NCBI GenBank assembly: GCA_004144345.1
Contig: SEEL01000016.1
Location: 1 to 64,000 of the forward strand
Reading direction: 5' to 3'
Source: Hyphomicrobiales bacterium
Lineage (GTDB): Bacteria > Pseudomonadota > Alphaproteobacteria > Rhizobiales > Devosiaceae
DNA length: 64,000 nt
Every line of letters starts with the position of its first letter. The first letter of the stretch is position 1. Shown here one piece after another: positions 34,401 to 45,533 of this stretch. The notes below the pieces were generated by a model that saw only the letters and a program-made list of their open reading frames with translations, was not told where the DNA came from and did not search any database. The translations under genes and the position numbers were made by a program.

Positions 34401-34856
34401 CTACAAGAGCTTGCGCATCGGATAGCCGTCGACGAGCCGGTAGATTTTCGCCGGCCCCGCCTCCTGCCAGCCGGCGGCCAGGTAGAACGGCCGCGCCGTC
34501 AGGGTCGAGTCTAGCGTCGCCTCACCGGGCCCCAGCGCCGCCTCCATTGCCGCGAGCAACGCCTTGCTGACACCGCGGAAGCGGTGGTTCGGCGCGACAT
34601 AGTTGAGGATGATCATCCGGTCGGTGTTGAACGCCCCGCAGGCCGCGATCTCCCCGTCCCGCTCGGCGACGAGGATGGTGTTGGCGGGATTGGCGAACCA
34701 CTGGCCGACGCCCTCGGGCGTCTTGTTGGCGAGCCAGCTGGCCAGCGCCGCAGGATCGTCGCGATGGTCGGCAGCGCAGAGTTCGGTGATCGAGGCGATC
34801 AGCACCGCGCTCATTGCCGGCGCGTCTTCGGGCGCTGCCCGCCGGACATTGATCAC
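34401..34856 (-). CDS. GNAT acetyltransferase
   Basis: 151-residue N-acetyltransferase. MINVRRAAPEDAPAMSAVLIASI begins the fold and NYVAPNHRFRGVSKALLAAMEAAL holds the acetyl-CoA loop; TARPFYLAAGWQEAG is the C-terminal strand. GTG 34856 overlaps the DUF2794 stop (GTGA), so it is second in a two-gene operon. Substrate unknown. Confidence 0.88.
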   Translation of the reverse strand: MINVRRAAPEDAPAMSAVLIASITELCAADHRDDPAALASWLANKTPEGVGQWFANPANTILVAERDGEIAACGAFNTDRMIILNYVAPNHRFRGVSKALLAAMEAALGPGEATLDSTLTARPFYLAAGWQEAGPAKIYRLVDGYPMRKLL

Positions 34857-35239
34857 CTGACGACGGCCAGTTCCAGGACGCGCAGCACCGTCTCGAGTTC
34901 GTGGCCGCGCTTGAGGATCCGGCCATCCTCGATGGTGACCATGTACTGGCCCTGCTTATTGCGCAGCCGGGGGTTCTTCTCGATGACGTAAAGCGGCCGT
35001 TCGGAGGCGCGCTTGTAGACCGAGAACAGGGCCCGATCCTTGAGGAAATCCATGGCGTAGTCGCGCCATTCGCCGGCGGCGACCTTGCGGCCGTACAGAT
35101 TGAGGATGGTGTTCAGTTCGCGCCGGTCGAACCCGACATACGGCTTTGGACGCGGCGATTGCGGACCGGCGGGACCACCGGTTGACGGAAACAGGTCCAG
35201 AAGTTCTGCGGATCGCTGCTTTGGCTCGGCCTCGGACAC
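34853..35239 (-). CDS. DUF2794 protein
   Basis: About 128 residues of DUF2794, a family largely confined to alphaproteobacteria: VGFDRRELNTILNLYGRKVAAGEWRDYAMDFLKDRALFSVYKRASERPLYVIEKNPRLRNKQGQYMV is its core. Function unknown. GTG 35239 has AAGGA eight bases upstream and is preferred to TTG 35245. It drives the acetyltransferase gene that overlaps its end. Confidence 0.88.
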   Translation of the reverse strand: MSEAEPKQRSAELLDLFPSTGGPAGPQSPRPKPYVGFDRRELNTILNLYGRKVAAGEWRDYAMDFLKDRALFSVYKRASERPLYVIEKNPRLRNKQGQYMVTIEDGRILKRGHELETVLRVLELAVVR

Positions 35240-35336
35240 TCGCAAAGTCCTTGTGACGATGCCGTCATGATGGTGTCAATCGCCGCGCCGTGCAAGCGGC
35301 GCTTCCGTTATGCGGCTTATCGGCGTCATCACACTT

Positions 35337-35350
35337 TGACCGCCCGGTCA
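35337..35350. promoter_or_regulatory. operator-like palindrome TGACCG-CC-CGGTCA
   Basis: Two perfect 6-bp arms with a 2-bp spacer, inside TTTGACC...GACAAA. Such GACCG/CGGTC palindromes are typical of TetR-family sites. The TTGACC also reads as a plus-strand -35 box, but no good -10 follows. Confidence 0.4.
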
Positions 35351-35399
35351 GACAAATTTCCCAAAGACGCCACATTCTTTCCCCGCTTCAGCCCGATTG

Positions 35400-35541
35400 G
35401 CCCGGCAAGGTACAACCATTGCCTCCAGTGAGTGGCGGCGGGCTGACCGAGCCCCCAAACCATGATGCCCGCCGCCACTCACAACTTACTCCATGCACAG
35501 TCATTCAAACTCCCGCCCTTACCCGGCGGGAGTTTTGTTTT
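35400..35541 (+). ncRNA. candidate small RNA
   Basis: A plus-strand transcript through here would contain a perfect 16-bp stem (35428-35443 with 35467-35482, 23-base loop with TGACCGAGCCCCCAAACC) and end at a canonical intrinsic terminator, with no plus-strand gene upstream that the terminator could serve. The 5' end is unknown. The hairpins could alternatively belong to a bidirectional terminator of the opposing gene. Confidence 0.35.
35508..35541 (+). terminator. intrinsic terminator without an upstream plus-strand gene
   Basis: AACTCCCGCC and GGCGGGAGTT form a perfect 10-bp stem with a 7-base loop and are followed by TTGTTTT on the plus strand. On the minus strand the same hairpin, 18 bases after the DUF1223 stop, has a poorer T run (TTTG). 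Confidence 0.85.
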
Positions 35542-35558
35542 GGGACGGTGAAAGGGGC

Positions 35559-36287
35559 CTAGAGCAGGACGCTGGCCGCGCCGAGAATGGGACCGGGCAG
35601 GCCGTTCTTGTCTGACTGGACGAGGATCACCGCGCCATTGCTGCCATCGGCCGTAAGTTCGGCCAGCGGCAGCTTGAGGCTGGTGCCGGAGGCGGCATCC
35701 CACATGCCCAGCATCTGCTTGCCGGTGACGATCTGCGTGTAGTCGACGGTCTTGCCGGCGTTCTCGCCGCGCTCGATCTCGACCTGCGCATGGTCCTTGA
35801 AGGTGATGAGCCAGATGGTGGCCTCGCCGCCGCCGGCCTGGGCCGCGACGGAGACTTCGAGCTTCTGGCCGCCGACATTGAGGCTGACCGGCAGTTGCAG
35901 GCTGGCTTCCTTGATGGCCCCGGCAACTTCCGCGTCGCGCGAGCCGACGACACCCTTGCGGCCGTTGACGACCAGTTGCGGCGTATAGATCCGCGACGAG
36001 CCCCAGCTGTCGGCATAGGCCCGCTGGCGCTCGGAATTGGCGGCATCGCCGAAGGTGTCCGGCCAGCCGATATAGTCCCAATAATCGACGTGATAGGCGA
36101 GCGTGATCAGATCCTGCCGCTTGCCCAGTTCCGAGAACATGGCGTCCGCCTTGGGGCAGGACGAGCAGCCCTGCGAGGTGAACAATTCCACCACGGCTTT
36201 CGGATTGGTGCGAAATTCCGCCCCGTTAACGGGCGCAACGAGCAGCATGGCGGCGGCCGCCGCGGACAGGAATGGACCAAAATTCAT
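35559..36287 (-). CDS. exported thioredoxin-fold DUF1223 protein
   Basis: 242 residues with signal peptide (1-23, ending VNGA). VVELFTSQGCSSCPKADAMFSEL carries a CSSC redox motif in a thioredoxin-like context, followed by AYHVDYWDYIGWPDTFGD and IYTPQLVVNGRKGVVGSR, the DUF1223 signature. It is likely a periplasmic thiol-redox protein of unknown partner. Start ATG 36287 places the signal peptide at the very N-terminus. Confidence 0.92.
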   Translation of the reverse strand: MNFGPFLSAAAAAMLLVAPVNGAEFRTNPKAVVELFTSQGCSSCPKADAMFSELGKRQDLITLAYHVDYWDYIGWPDTFGDAANSERQRAYADSWGSSRIYTPQLVVNGRKGVVGSRDAEVAGAIKEASLQLPVSLNVGGQKLEVSVAAQAGGGEATIWLITFKDHAQVEIERGENAGKTVDYTQIVTGKQMLGMWDAASGTSLKLPLAELTADGSNGAVILVQSDKNGLPGPILGAASVLL

Positions 36288-36343
36288 GCCGTGTTGTAGG
36301 CAAGCCGGCCCCGGAGCGCGAGTCAAATTGGCGTGTCGGGACG

Positions 36344-36374
36344 GTGAGCGGCGCCCCTTGGGAGCGCCACTCAC
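36344..36374 (-). other. hairpin downstream of acnA
   Basis: GTGAGTGGCGC and GCGCCGCTCAC pair over 11 bp (one G-T) nine bases after the acnA stop on the minus strand. There is no T run, so it is more likely a 3'-end stabiliser or a factor-dependent end. Its GTGAGTGGCG arm resembles the hairpin at 35428. Confidence 0.5.
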
Positions 36375-36382
36375 GGAATGGG

Positions 36383-39139
<2,757 letters not shown>

Positions 39140-39290
39140 GGGTCCGCCTGTTCAAATGTGTGAAGGCAGCGAGTGCGGTCCTGGGCACGGCACGCCCGGA
39201 CCGGGCGCCAGTCTGGAAGCGTTCCAGACTTTGAGGGCGTTATAGTCAAACAAGATGGCGCTTGCCAGTGTCGCCATTGGTTGAATAGGC

Positions 39291-39896
39291 ATGGCGGCTA
39301 TGATGGCCGCTAAACCCCTGCTGACCGCAGAAAATCTGGCGCTCCGGCGGGGCGAGCGACTGCTGTTCCAGCGGATCGGCTTTACGCTCTCGCCCGGCGA
39401 ACTGCTGCTGCTGCGCGGTCCGAACGGCGCCGGCAAATCGAGCCTCCTCGGCGTCTTGAGCGGCCTGCTGCAGCCGACGGACGGCAAGGTCGAGTGGGCC
39501 GGCGAGGCGCCGCCGCATGTGCTGGGGCATCTCTCGGGCGTCAAAACCCGCCTGACCCTCGCCGAAAATCTCGATTTCTGGGCCAGCGTCAATGGCCGGA
39601 CCGGGATCGCCGTCGCTGCCGCCCTCGAAACCGTCGGCCTTGGCGGCCTCGACGGCATTGAGGCCGGCCATCTGAGCGCGGGGCAGACCCGCCGGCTGGG
39701 TCTCGCGCGCCTGCTGGTGACCGACCGGCAGGTCTGGCTGCTGGACGAGCCGACCGCCTCGCTCGACGCCAAGGGCGACGGTCTCGTGGCCGGGCTCATA
39801 GCGCAACGGCTCGCGACCGGCGGCGCGGTGATTGCTGCGACCCATCACGATATCGCCGGGGTAACCGGGACGCTGATGCTGGGAGCCACCCCATGA
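39291..39896 (+). CDS. ccmA: heme exporter ATP-binding protein
   Basis: 201-residue ABC ATPase of the System I cytochrome c maturation machinery; with CcmB it drives release of holo-CcmE from CcmCD. Walker A is GPNGAGKSS (43-51), the signature is LSAGQTRR, and Walker B is VWLLDEPTASLD. Starts at 39291, 39300 or 39303 are all possible. Its stop overlaps ccmB by four bases. Confidence 0.95.
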   Translation: MAAMMAAKPLLTAENLALRRGERLLFQRIGFTLSPGELLLLRGPNGAGKSSLLGVLSGLLQPTDGKVEWAGEAPPHVLGHLSGVKTRLTLAENLDFWASVNGRTGIAVAAALETVGLGGLDGIEAGHLSAGQTRRLGLARLLVTDRQVWLLDEPTASLDAKGDGLVAGLIAQRLATGGAVIAATHHDIAGVTGTLMLGATP

Positions 39897-40549
39897 GCGC
39901 CTTCTTCGCCATTGTCGGCCGCGACCTGAAGCTGGCGGCGCGCCTCGGTGGCGACGCCCTGACGCTGGTGCTGTTCTTCGTCATGGTTGGCGCCGTGATG
40001 CCCTTCGCCATCGGACCCGACCGGGTGCTGTTGGCGCAATTGGCGCCCGGGATCATCTGGATCGCGGCGTTCCTGTCGATGCTGCTCGGCCTCGACCGGC
40101 TGTTCCGGGCCGATGAGGACGACGGCTCGATGCTGCTGTTCCGCCATGCCGTGATCCCGCTCGAAGCGGTCGTGGCCGCCAAGATGCTGGCGCACTGGCT
40201 GCTGACCGCGGTGCCGGTGCTGGTCGCAACGCCTTTGCTGGCCGTGATGCTGTCGATGGACGGGACAAGCTGGGGCGAGACCGCGCTGGCCCTGCTGCTC
40301 GGCACGCCGGCGCTGACCGCCTTCGGCACGATCGGCGCGGCAGTGACGGTTTCGCTGAAGCGCGGCGGGCTCCTCGCGCCGGTGCTGATCCTCCCACTCG
40401 CCATCCCGGTGCTGATTTTCGGGGTCGCCATGATCGGCGCACCGGTGGGCAGTTCCGCCGCAATGCTGTTCCTTTCGGCGCTTAGCCTCGTTTCCGTGGC
40501 GTTTTGCCCGTTTGCCGCAGCGCTGGCGCTCAGGGTAGGAACGGAATAA
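39893..40549 (+). CDS. ccmB: heme exporter membrane protein
   Basis: 218 residues, six hydrophobic helices, the permease of the CcmAB transporter. LGGDALTLVLFFVMVGAVMPFAIGPDRVLLAQLAPGIIWIAAFLSMLLGLDRLFRADEDDGSMLLF is characteristic. The ATG overlaps the ccmA stop (ATGA). The ccmC gene follows after a short gap. Confidence 0.96.
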   Translation: MSAFFAIVGRDLKLAARLGGDALTLVLFFVMVGAVMPFAIGPDRVLLAQLAPGIIWIAAFLSMLLGLDRLFRADEDDGSMLLFRHAVIPLEAVVAAKMLAHWLLTAVPVLVATPLLAVMLSMDGTSWGETALALLLGTPALTAFGTIGAAVTVSLKRGGLLAPVLILPLAIPVLIFGVAMIGAPVGSSAAMLFLSALSLVSVAFCPFAAALALRVGTE

Positions 40550-40593
40550 GAGCCGCTGATGCCGTTATCGCAGCGGCGGACGAGGCCGGTATC

Positions 40594-41364
40594 GTGACGG
40601 AACTAGCAACACAGCCCAAGCAGCCCAACTGGTTCTCGCGCCTCGCCCACCCGGGCAATTTCATGGCGTGGACGCGGCCCCTCATCATGCCGCTGGCGGT
40701 GCTGACGGCGCTCGCCTTCGTCACCGGCCTGTGGCTGGCCTTCTTCCGGGCGCCGCTCGAAACTGAGAATGTCGGCACCACCCTGCCCATCCTCTATATC
40801 CACGTGCCCACCGCGTGGCTGAGCCAGTTCATCTATGGCGCGATGTTCGCCGCCGCCCTCGGCACGCTGGTCTGGCGTCATCCGCTGGCCGACGTCGCGG
40901 CCCGCGCCGCTGCCCCGCTCGGGGCAGCGTTCACGGTGCTGGCCCTGTTCACCGGCGCGCTCTGGGGCCGGCCGACCTGGGGCACGTTCTGGGAATGGGA
41001 CGGGCGCATGACCTCGACCCTGATCCTGCTCTTCATCTATCTGGGCATCATCGCGCTGTGGCGCGCCTTCGACGACCAACTGAAGGCGGCGCGCATCGTC
41101 GCCATTTTCACGCTGGTGGGCAGCGTCAACATTCCGATCATCAAATTCTCGGTCGACTGGTGGAACACGCTGCATCAGCCGGCGACCCTGATCACGTCGA
41201 CGGGCCCGCGCATGGCGCCCGAAATCTTCCTGCCGCTGATGGTGATGCTGGTGAGCTTCACGCTGCTCTTCGTCACGCTCGAGCTGGTGTCGATCCACAC
41301 CGGCATCCTCAAGCGCCGCGCCGACAGCCTCAGCCGGCAGGCCGCGATGGGGAGCGCCGCATGA
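40594..41364 (+). CDS. ccmC: heme exporter/lyase protein
   Basis: 256 residues, six helices. It delivers heme to CcmE through the tryptophan-rich periplasmic loop, here WGTFWEWD at 129-136 (WGxxWxWD). LYIHVPTAWLSQFIYG carries one conserved heme-ligand His, and the second is in STLHQPA-like WWNTLHQPATL. GTG 40594 with GAGG upstream is the preferred start. The stop overlaps ccmD by four bases. Confidence 0.96.
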   Translation: MTELATQPKQPNWFSRLAHPGNFMAWTRPLIMPLAVLTALAFVTGLWLAFFRAPLETENVGTTLPILYIHVPTAWLSQFIYGAMFAAALGTLVWRHPLADVAARAAAPLGAAFTVLALFTGALWGRPTWGTFWEWDGRMTSTLILLFIYLGIIALWRAFDDQLKAARIVAIFTLVGSVNIPIIKFSVDWWNTLHQPATLITSTGPRMAPEIFLPLMVMLVSFTLLFVTLELVSIHTGILKRRADSLSRQAAMGSAA

Positions 41365-41534
41365 TCGACCTCGGACCGCACACCAGCTACATCCTCACCG
41401 CCTATGCGGGCGTCACCCTCGTCAGCCTCGGGCTGATCGTCTGGGTGATCATGCAGAACCGCAGCGTCAAAGCACGGCTCGCCGCGCTCGAAGCGCAGGG
41501 CGTACGCCGCCGTTCGGCAGGACCCACCGCGTGA
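41361..41534 (+). CDS. ccmD: heme exporter protein D
   Basis: 57-residue single-helix membrane protein: MIDLGPHTSYILTAYAGVTLVSLGLIVWVIMQNRSVKARLAALE, the family layout of short polar N-terminus, one helix and basic/coiled tail. CcmD stabilises the CcmC-CcmE complex. Its ATG overlaps ccmC and its TGA overlaps the GTG of ccmG, so translation is coupled through all three. Confidence 0.93.
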   Translation: MIDLGPHTSYILTAYAGVTLVSLGLIVWVIMQNRSVKARLAALEAQGVRRRSAGPTA

Positions 41535-42091
41535 AGATTCCCGGACGCCTGCTGCTTGCCTTGCTGCCGCTGGTGGTGCTGGTCGCGCTGCTGACCGTGT
41601 TCGCGGTCAGCATCAACCGCGACTCGTCGCTCATCCGGTCGGTGCTGATCGACAAGCCCGCGCCGCAGTTCACACTGCCTGAAGTTCCGGGAACCGGCGT
41701 CGGTGGCTTCGACACCGCGAACCTCAGCGGCGAGGTGACTGTGGTCAACGTCTTCGCCAGCTGGTGCATCCCCTGCCGCGACGAGCATCCCGTGCTCGAA
41801 GCGCTGAAGCAGCAGACCGGCGTGCGCCTGTTCGGCATCAACCAGAAGGACGCGCCGGAGAACGCGCTGGCCTTCCTCACCGAGCTCGGCAATCCCTATG
41901 ACGCCATCGGCGCCGATGCAAATGGCCGGACCTCCATCGACTGGGGCGTCTATGGCGTGCCCGAGACGTTCATCGTCGACGCCCAGGGCGTGATCCGCTT
42001 CAAGCATGTTGGCCCCTTGGCGCTGGACGATCTCGAAAACGAGATCATCCCCGCCATCGAAGCTGCCAAGGCGCCGCGCACCGCCGGATAA
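41531..42091 (+). CDS. ccmG: thiol:disulfide interchange protein (DsbE)
   Basis: 186 residues, membrane-anchored by an N-terminal helix (about 7-27), with a periplasmic thioredoxin fold. It reduces apocytochrome c cysteines before heme attachment. The active site is WCIPC, Cys 79 and 82, and YGVPETFIVDAQGVIRFKHVGPL is the cis-Pro region. GTG start within GTGA overlap. The ccmE, ccmF and ccmH genes are not in the window, so the rest of System I lies elsewhere. Confidence 0.95.
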   Translation: MKIPGRLLLALLPLVVLVALLTVFAVSINRDSSLIRSVLIDKPAPQFTLPEVPGTGVGGFDTANLSGEVTVVNVFASWCIPCRDEHPVLEALKQQTGVRLFGINQKDAPENALAFLTELGNPYDAIGADANGRTSIDWGVYGVPETFIVDAQGVIRFKHVGPLALDDLENEIIPAIEAAKAPRTAG

Positions 42092-42166
42092 CAGCCGCGT
42101 CAGCCCGGGAACGGGCGCCGCCCTCATGCCGTTCTGTCCTCGATTGCTATTGCGAGGAGATGGACG

Positions 42167-42535
42167 ATGGAACGGCTGCCCGACGATATCGAGATCGGCA
42201 TGAAGGTGTTCGACAGCGAACTGCACGAGATCGGCACTGTCGACGATCTGAAATATCCGGAGAACGCGACGGCGCCCGGCATCGAACCGGCGACCGTAGG
42301 CATTGCCGATGTGCGCGATGCGACGCTGGCGGGCGCCGTGGCCGAGGCCTTCGGCCGCCAGGAGGTGCCCGAACCGCTCCGCAGCCAATTGCTGCGCGAC
42401 GGCTATGTGCATCTCGATTCGACCGGCTTTTTCGCCTCCGACCGCTACATCCTGCCCGAGCAGATTGCGCGCATGGTGCCCGGCGGCATCCAGCTCAATG
42501 TGACGCGCGACGCGCTGATCAAGAAGCCGAACTGA
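42167..42535 (+). CDS. PRC-barrel-like protein
   Basis: 122-residue soluble protein. LPDDIEIGMKVFDSELHEIGTVDDLKYPENA resembles a PRC-barrel/DUF2171 strand pair, and YVHLDSTGFFASDRYILPEQIARMVPGGIQLNVTRDALIKKP is a second barrel-like half. Such small proteins are often stress-linked with unknown function. AGGAG lies seven bases before the ATG. Confidence 0.78.
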   Translation: MERLPDDIEIGMKVFDSELHEIGTVDDLKYPENATAPGIEPATVGIADVRDATLAGAVAEAFGRQEVPEPLRSQLLRDGYVHLDSTGFFASDRYILPEQIARMVPGGIQLNVTRDALIKKPN

Positions 42536-42547
42536 TTCTTTGCACGA

Positions 42548-43225
42548 TCAGGGAAGCGGGTCGGGCGGCGTGATCGCCTCGACCGGCTTTATCGGCTGCG
42601 GCGCGTATTTGGTGAGCAGCGGCAATTGCGCGGCCGAGAACACGATGGTGATCGGCATCGTTGCCCAGACCTTGAAGGCCACCCAGAAATCCTCGGACTG
42701 GGTGCGCCAGACGACTTCGTTGAGCACCGCAAGGAACAGGAAGAACAGGCCCCAGCGCAGCGTCAGCTTGGTCCAGCCTTCCGGCTGCAGCTTGTAGACG
42801 TCGCCGAACACATAGCGCAGCAGCGACTGGCCGAAGACGAGACCGCCAAGCAGCGTCACGCCGAACAGCGTGTTGGTGATGGTCGGCTTCATCTTGATGA
42901 AGGTCGAATCCTGGAAGTAGAGCGTTAGCCCGCCGAAGATCACCACCACCACGCCGGTGATCAGCGGCATCATGGCGATCTTGCGCAGCAGCACCCAGGT
43001 CAGCGCCAGCGAGATCAGCATCGCCACCATGAACACGGCGGTGGCGAAGATGATGGCGCTCGAGAACCACTGGTTGAGCACCGGGAACGCCGCGAGAATG
43101 TCCTCGCCCATGGTGTTGACGATGAAGAACACCACCAGCGGCCCGAGTTCGAGGGCCATCTTGATGATCTGCGGCTTCAGCTCGTCCCAGCTCGGTTCGG
43201 CTTGCTGCGTTTTGACATCGGCCAT
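42548..43225 (-). CDS. yciB: inner-membrane septation-type protein YciB
   Basis: 225 residues, six helices, IspZ/YciB family linked to septation and envelope integrity. ELGPLVVFFIVNTMGEDI, MPLITGVVVVIFGGLTLYFQDSTFIKMKPTITNTLFGVTLLGGLVFGQSLLRYVFG and LNEVVWRTQSEDFWVAFKVW are diagnostic. Its ATG overlaps the ftsY stop by one base (TGATG); last gene of the dapF operon. Confidence 0.95.
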   Translation of the reverse strand: MADVKTQQAEPSWDELKPQIIKMALELGPLVVFFIVNTMGEDILAAFPVLNQWFSSAIIFATAVFMVAMLISLALTWVLLRKIAMMPLITGVVVVIFGGLTLYFQDSTFIKMKPTITNTLFGVTLLGGLVFGQSLLRYVFGDVYKLQPEGWTKLTLRWGLFFLFLAVLNEVVWRTQSEDFWVAFKVWATMPITIVFSAAQLPLLTKYAPQPIKPVEAITPPDPLP

Positions 43226-44268
43226 CAGACTTCACCCACTATGGCGCGCGCGAAATCGGCGGCCGCAAATTGTTCGATATTGTCGACGCCTTCGCCGACG
43301 CCGATGAAATGTACCGGCAGAGCATACTTCCGCGCGATGGCGACGAGAATGCCGCCCCGGGCGGTGCCGTCGAGCTTGGTCATCACCAGCCCCGTCACCC
43401 CAGCCCGCTTGCCGAAGATGTCGACCTGATTGAGCGCGTTCTGTCCAGTCGTCGCGTCGAGCGTCAGAAGTGTGGCATGCGGCGCGGCGGGGTCCACTTT
43501 CTTGATCACGCGGATGATCTTTTCGAGCTCGCTCATCAGCTCGTCGCGGTTCTGCAAGCGCCCCGCCGTATCGATGATGAGGATATCGCTGCCGGCGGCC
43601 TTCGCCTCGTTCATGGCGTCGAAGGCGAGGCCCGAGGCATCGGAGCCGGGTGCACGCGCAACCACGGGCGCGCCGGTGCGGCGGCCCCAGACCTGGAGCT
43701 GCTCGATCGCGGCAGCCCGGAACGTGTCGCCGGCGGCGAGCATCACCGACTTGCCCTCGGCGGCAAAGCGCGAGGCGAGCTTGCCGATGGTGGTGGTCTT
43801 GCCCGAGCCGTTGACGCCAACCATCAGGATGACGAAGGGTTTTGCGCCCTCGACGGCCAGCGGCTGCGCGACAGGGCCGAGGACCTTCTCGACTTCCGCC
43901 GCCAGCACGGCGCGGACTTCGCCCGGCTCGATATCGCGATCGAAGCGGTCGCGGCGCAGCTGCTCGGTGACTGACGAGGCCATGTCGATGCCGAAATCGG
44001 CCTGGATCAGCACATCCTCAAGCTCGTCCAGCATCGCCTGGTCGAGCTTCTTCTTGGTGAAGACCGAGGCGATGCCGCCGGTCAGCTGGTCGGAGGAGCG
44101 CTTGAGGCCGGAGGCAAGGCGCTGGAACCAGCTCTGCTTCGGTTGTGCCGGCTGCTCGGGCGGCAGCATTTCGGGCGGGCCGGGGATGTCCTCGGGCACC
44201 GGCTTCGGCGCCGGGGCCTCGTTGCCGCCGAACAGGCGCTTGAACAAGCCGGGTTTCTGCTCCGCCAT
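43225..44268 (-). CDS. ftsY: signal recognition particle receptor FtsY
   Basis: 347 residues. GTPase that docks SRP-ribosome complexes at the membrane. The acidic/proline N-terminal region is short (1-45), then comes the N domain and a G domain with GVNGSGKTTT (151-160), DTAGRLQNRDELM, TKLDGTARGG and GVGEGVDNIEQF. ATG 44268 overlaps the mtaB stop (TGATG). The partner ffh lies 5 kb away on the other strand. Confidence 0.97.
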   Translation of the reverse strand: MAEQKPGLFKRLFGGNEAPAPKPVPEDIPGPPEMLPPEQPAQPKQSWFQRLASGLKRSSDQLTGGIASVFTKKKLDQAMLDELEDVLIQADFGIDMASSVTEQLRRDRFDRDIEPGEVRAVLAAEVEKVLGPVAQPLAVEGAKPFVILMVGVNGSGKTTTIGKLASRFAAEGKSVMLAAGDTFRAAAIEQLQVWGRRTGAPVVARAPGSDASGLAFDAMNEAKAAGSDILIIDTAGRLQNRDELMSELEKIIRVIKKVDPAAPHATLLTLDATTGQNALNQVDIFGKRAGVTGLVMTKLDGTARGGILVAIARKYALPVHFIGVGEGVDNIEQFAAADFARAIVGEV

Positions 44269-45533
44269 CAGGCTGCGGTCCTTATTGCTTCGCCCACAAG
44301 GCCATCGGCACTGCGGCCGGTGACTGTGACGGGCACGAGTTCGCCGGCGCCATGGCCGGGAACTTCGATGGGAATGAATTGTGTCGTGCGGCCGAGGCCG
44401 CTGCGCTCGACCAGCACCATCTCGGTCTGGCCGATGCGGCTGTCGCAAAGCTTGTTGTACTGCACCTCGCCCAAAGCGCGGAGCCGCGCGGCGCGCTCCT
44501 TGCGCACTGGCTTGGGCACCTGCGGCATGCGCGCCGCGGGCGTGCCCTGCCGGGCCGAATAGGCGAAGACGTGGAGGTAGCTCAGATCCGCCTCTTCGAC
44601 GATGCGGAGCGAATTGTCGAACATCTCCTCGGTCTCGGTCGGAAAGCCCGCGATGATGTCGGCGCCGAACACGATGTCCGGCCGCAGCCGGCGCACCTTG
44701 TCGACGAAGCCGAGCGTATCGGCGCGCAAATGCCGCCGCTTCATGCGCTTGAGGATCAAATCGTCGCCGGACTGGAGGCTCAGATGCAGATGCGGCATCA
44801 GCCGTTGGTCGGATGCTATGGCATCATACAGCGCCTCGTCGGCCTCGATCGAGTCGATGGACGAGATCCTGAGACGCGGCAGGTCCGGGATGTGGCGGAG
44901 GATCGACTGCGTCAGCTTGCCGAGGCTCGGCTGGCCCGGCAGGTCAGCGCCATAAGAAGTGATGTCGACGCCGGTCAGCACCAGCTCGCGATAGCCATTG
45001 CCGACGAGCCGCTTCATCTGCTCGACCACGGCGCCCATCGGCACCGAGCGGCTGGGCCCGCGGCCATAGGGGATGATGCAGAACGTGCAGCGATGGTCGC
45101 AGCCATTCTGCACCTGCACGAAGGCGCGCGTGCGCCCGTCCATGCCCTCGATCAGATGGCTCGCCTGCTCGCGCACGGCCATGATGTCATTGACCTGCAC
45201 CTTGTCGTTGAGCTTCAGCCCGAAGGCCATCGGCTCGTAGCTTGCCGCCTTCATCTTGTCGGCATTGCCAATGACGAGATCGACTTCGGCCATGTCGGCG
45301 AAGGAGCGCGCTTCGGTCTGCGCCGCACAGCCGGTGACGATGATCTGGCGGCCGGGCTCGTCGCGGCGGGCCTTGCGAATGGCCTGCTTCGCCTGGCGCA
45401 CGGCCTCTTCGGTGACAGCGCAGGTGTTGACGATCAGCGCGGTGTTGAGCCCTGCCTTTTCGGCCTCGGCCTTCATCACCTCGGATTCATAGGCATTAAG
45501 CCGGCAGCCGAACGTCAGCGTCTCGATGGCCAT
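44268..45533 (-). CDS. mtaB: tRNA threonylcarbamoyladenosine methylthiotransferase
   Basis: 421 residues. Adds a methylthio group to t6A37 of tRNA. The UPF0004 domain supplies Cys 10, 38 and 69 for the auxiliary cluster, and the radical-SAM cluster uses Cys 145, 149 and 152 (CDHRCTFC). A C-terminal TRAM-like part (GQTEMVLVERSGLGRTTQFIPIEV) binds tRNA. It is joined to dapF and ftsY by one-base TGATG overlaps. Confidence 0.95.
   Translation of the reverse strand: MAIETLTFGCRLNAYESEVMKAEAEKAGLNTALIVNTCAVTEEAVRQAKQAIRKARRDEPGRQIIVTGCAAQTEARSFADMAEVDLVIGNADKMKAASYEPMAFGLKLNDKVQVNDIMAVREQASHLIEGMDGRTRAFVQVQNGCDHRCTFCIIPYGRGPSRSVPMGAVVEQMKRLVGNGYRELVLTGVDITSYGADLPGQPSLGKLTQSILRHIPDLPRLRISSIDSIEADEALYDAIASDQRLMPHLHLSLQSGDDLILKRMKRRHLRADTLGFVDKVRRLRPDIVFGADIIAGFPTETEEMFDNSLRIVEEADLSYLHVFAYSARQGTPAARMPQVPKPVRKERAARLRALGEVQYNKLCDSRIGQTEMVLVERSGLGRTTQFIPIEVPGHGAGELVPVTVTGRSADGLVGEAIRTAA

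Larger units (their letters stand above)
35240..35558. other. non-coding gap with palindrome, long hairpin and terminator
   Basis: No gene with coding character is seen in these 319 bases. They hold a TetR-like palindrome at 35337, a 16-bp inverted repeat at 35428-35482 and an intrinsic terminator at 35508-35541, all described separately. Confidence 0.7.

Noticed and set aside
42101-42118. Terminator after ccmG
   Set aside because: A GCCCG-GGAA-CGGGC hairpin exists but has no T run and a short stem, so it was not called.
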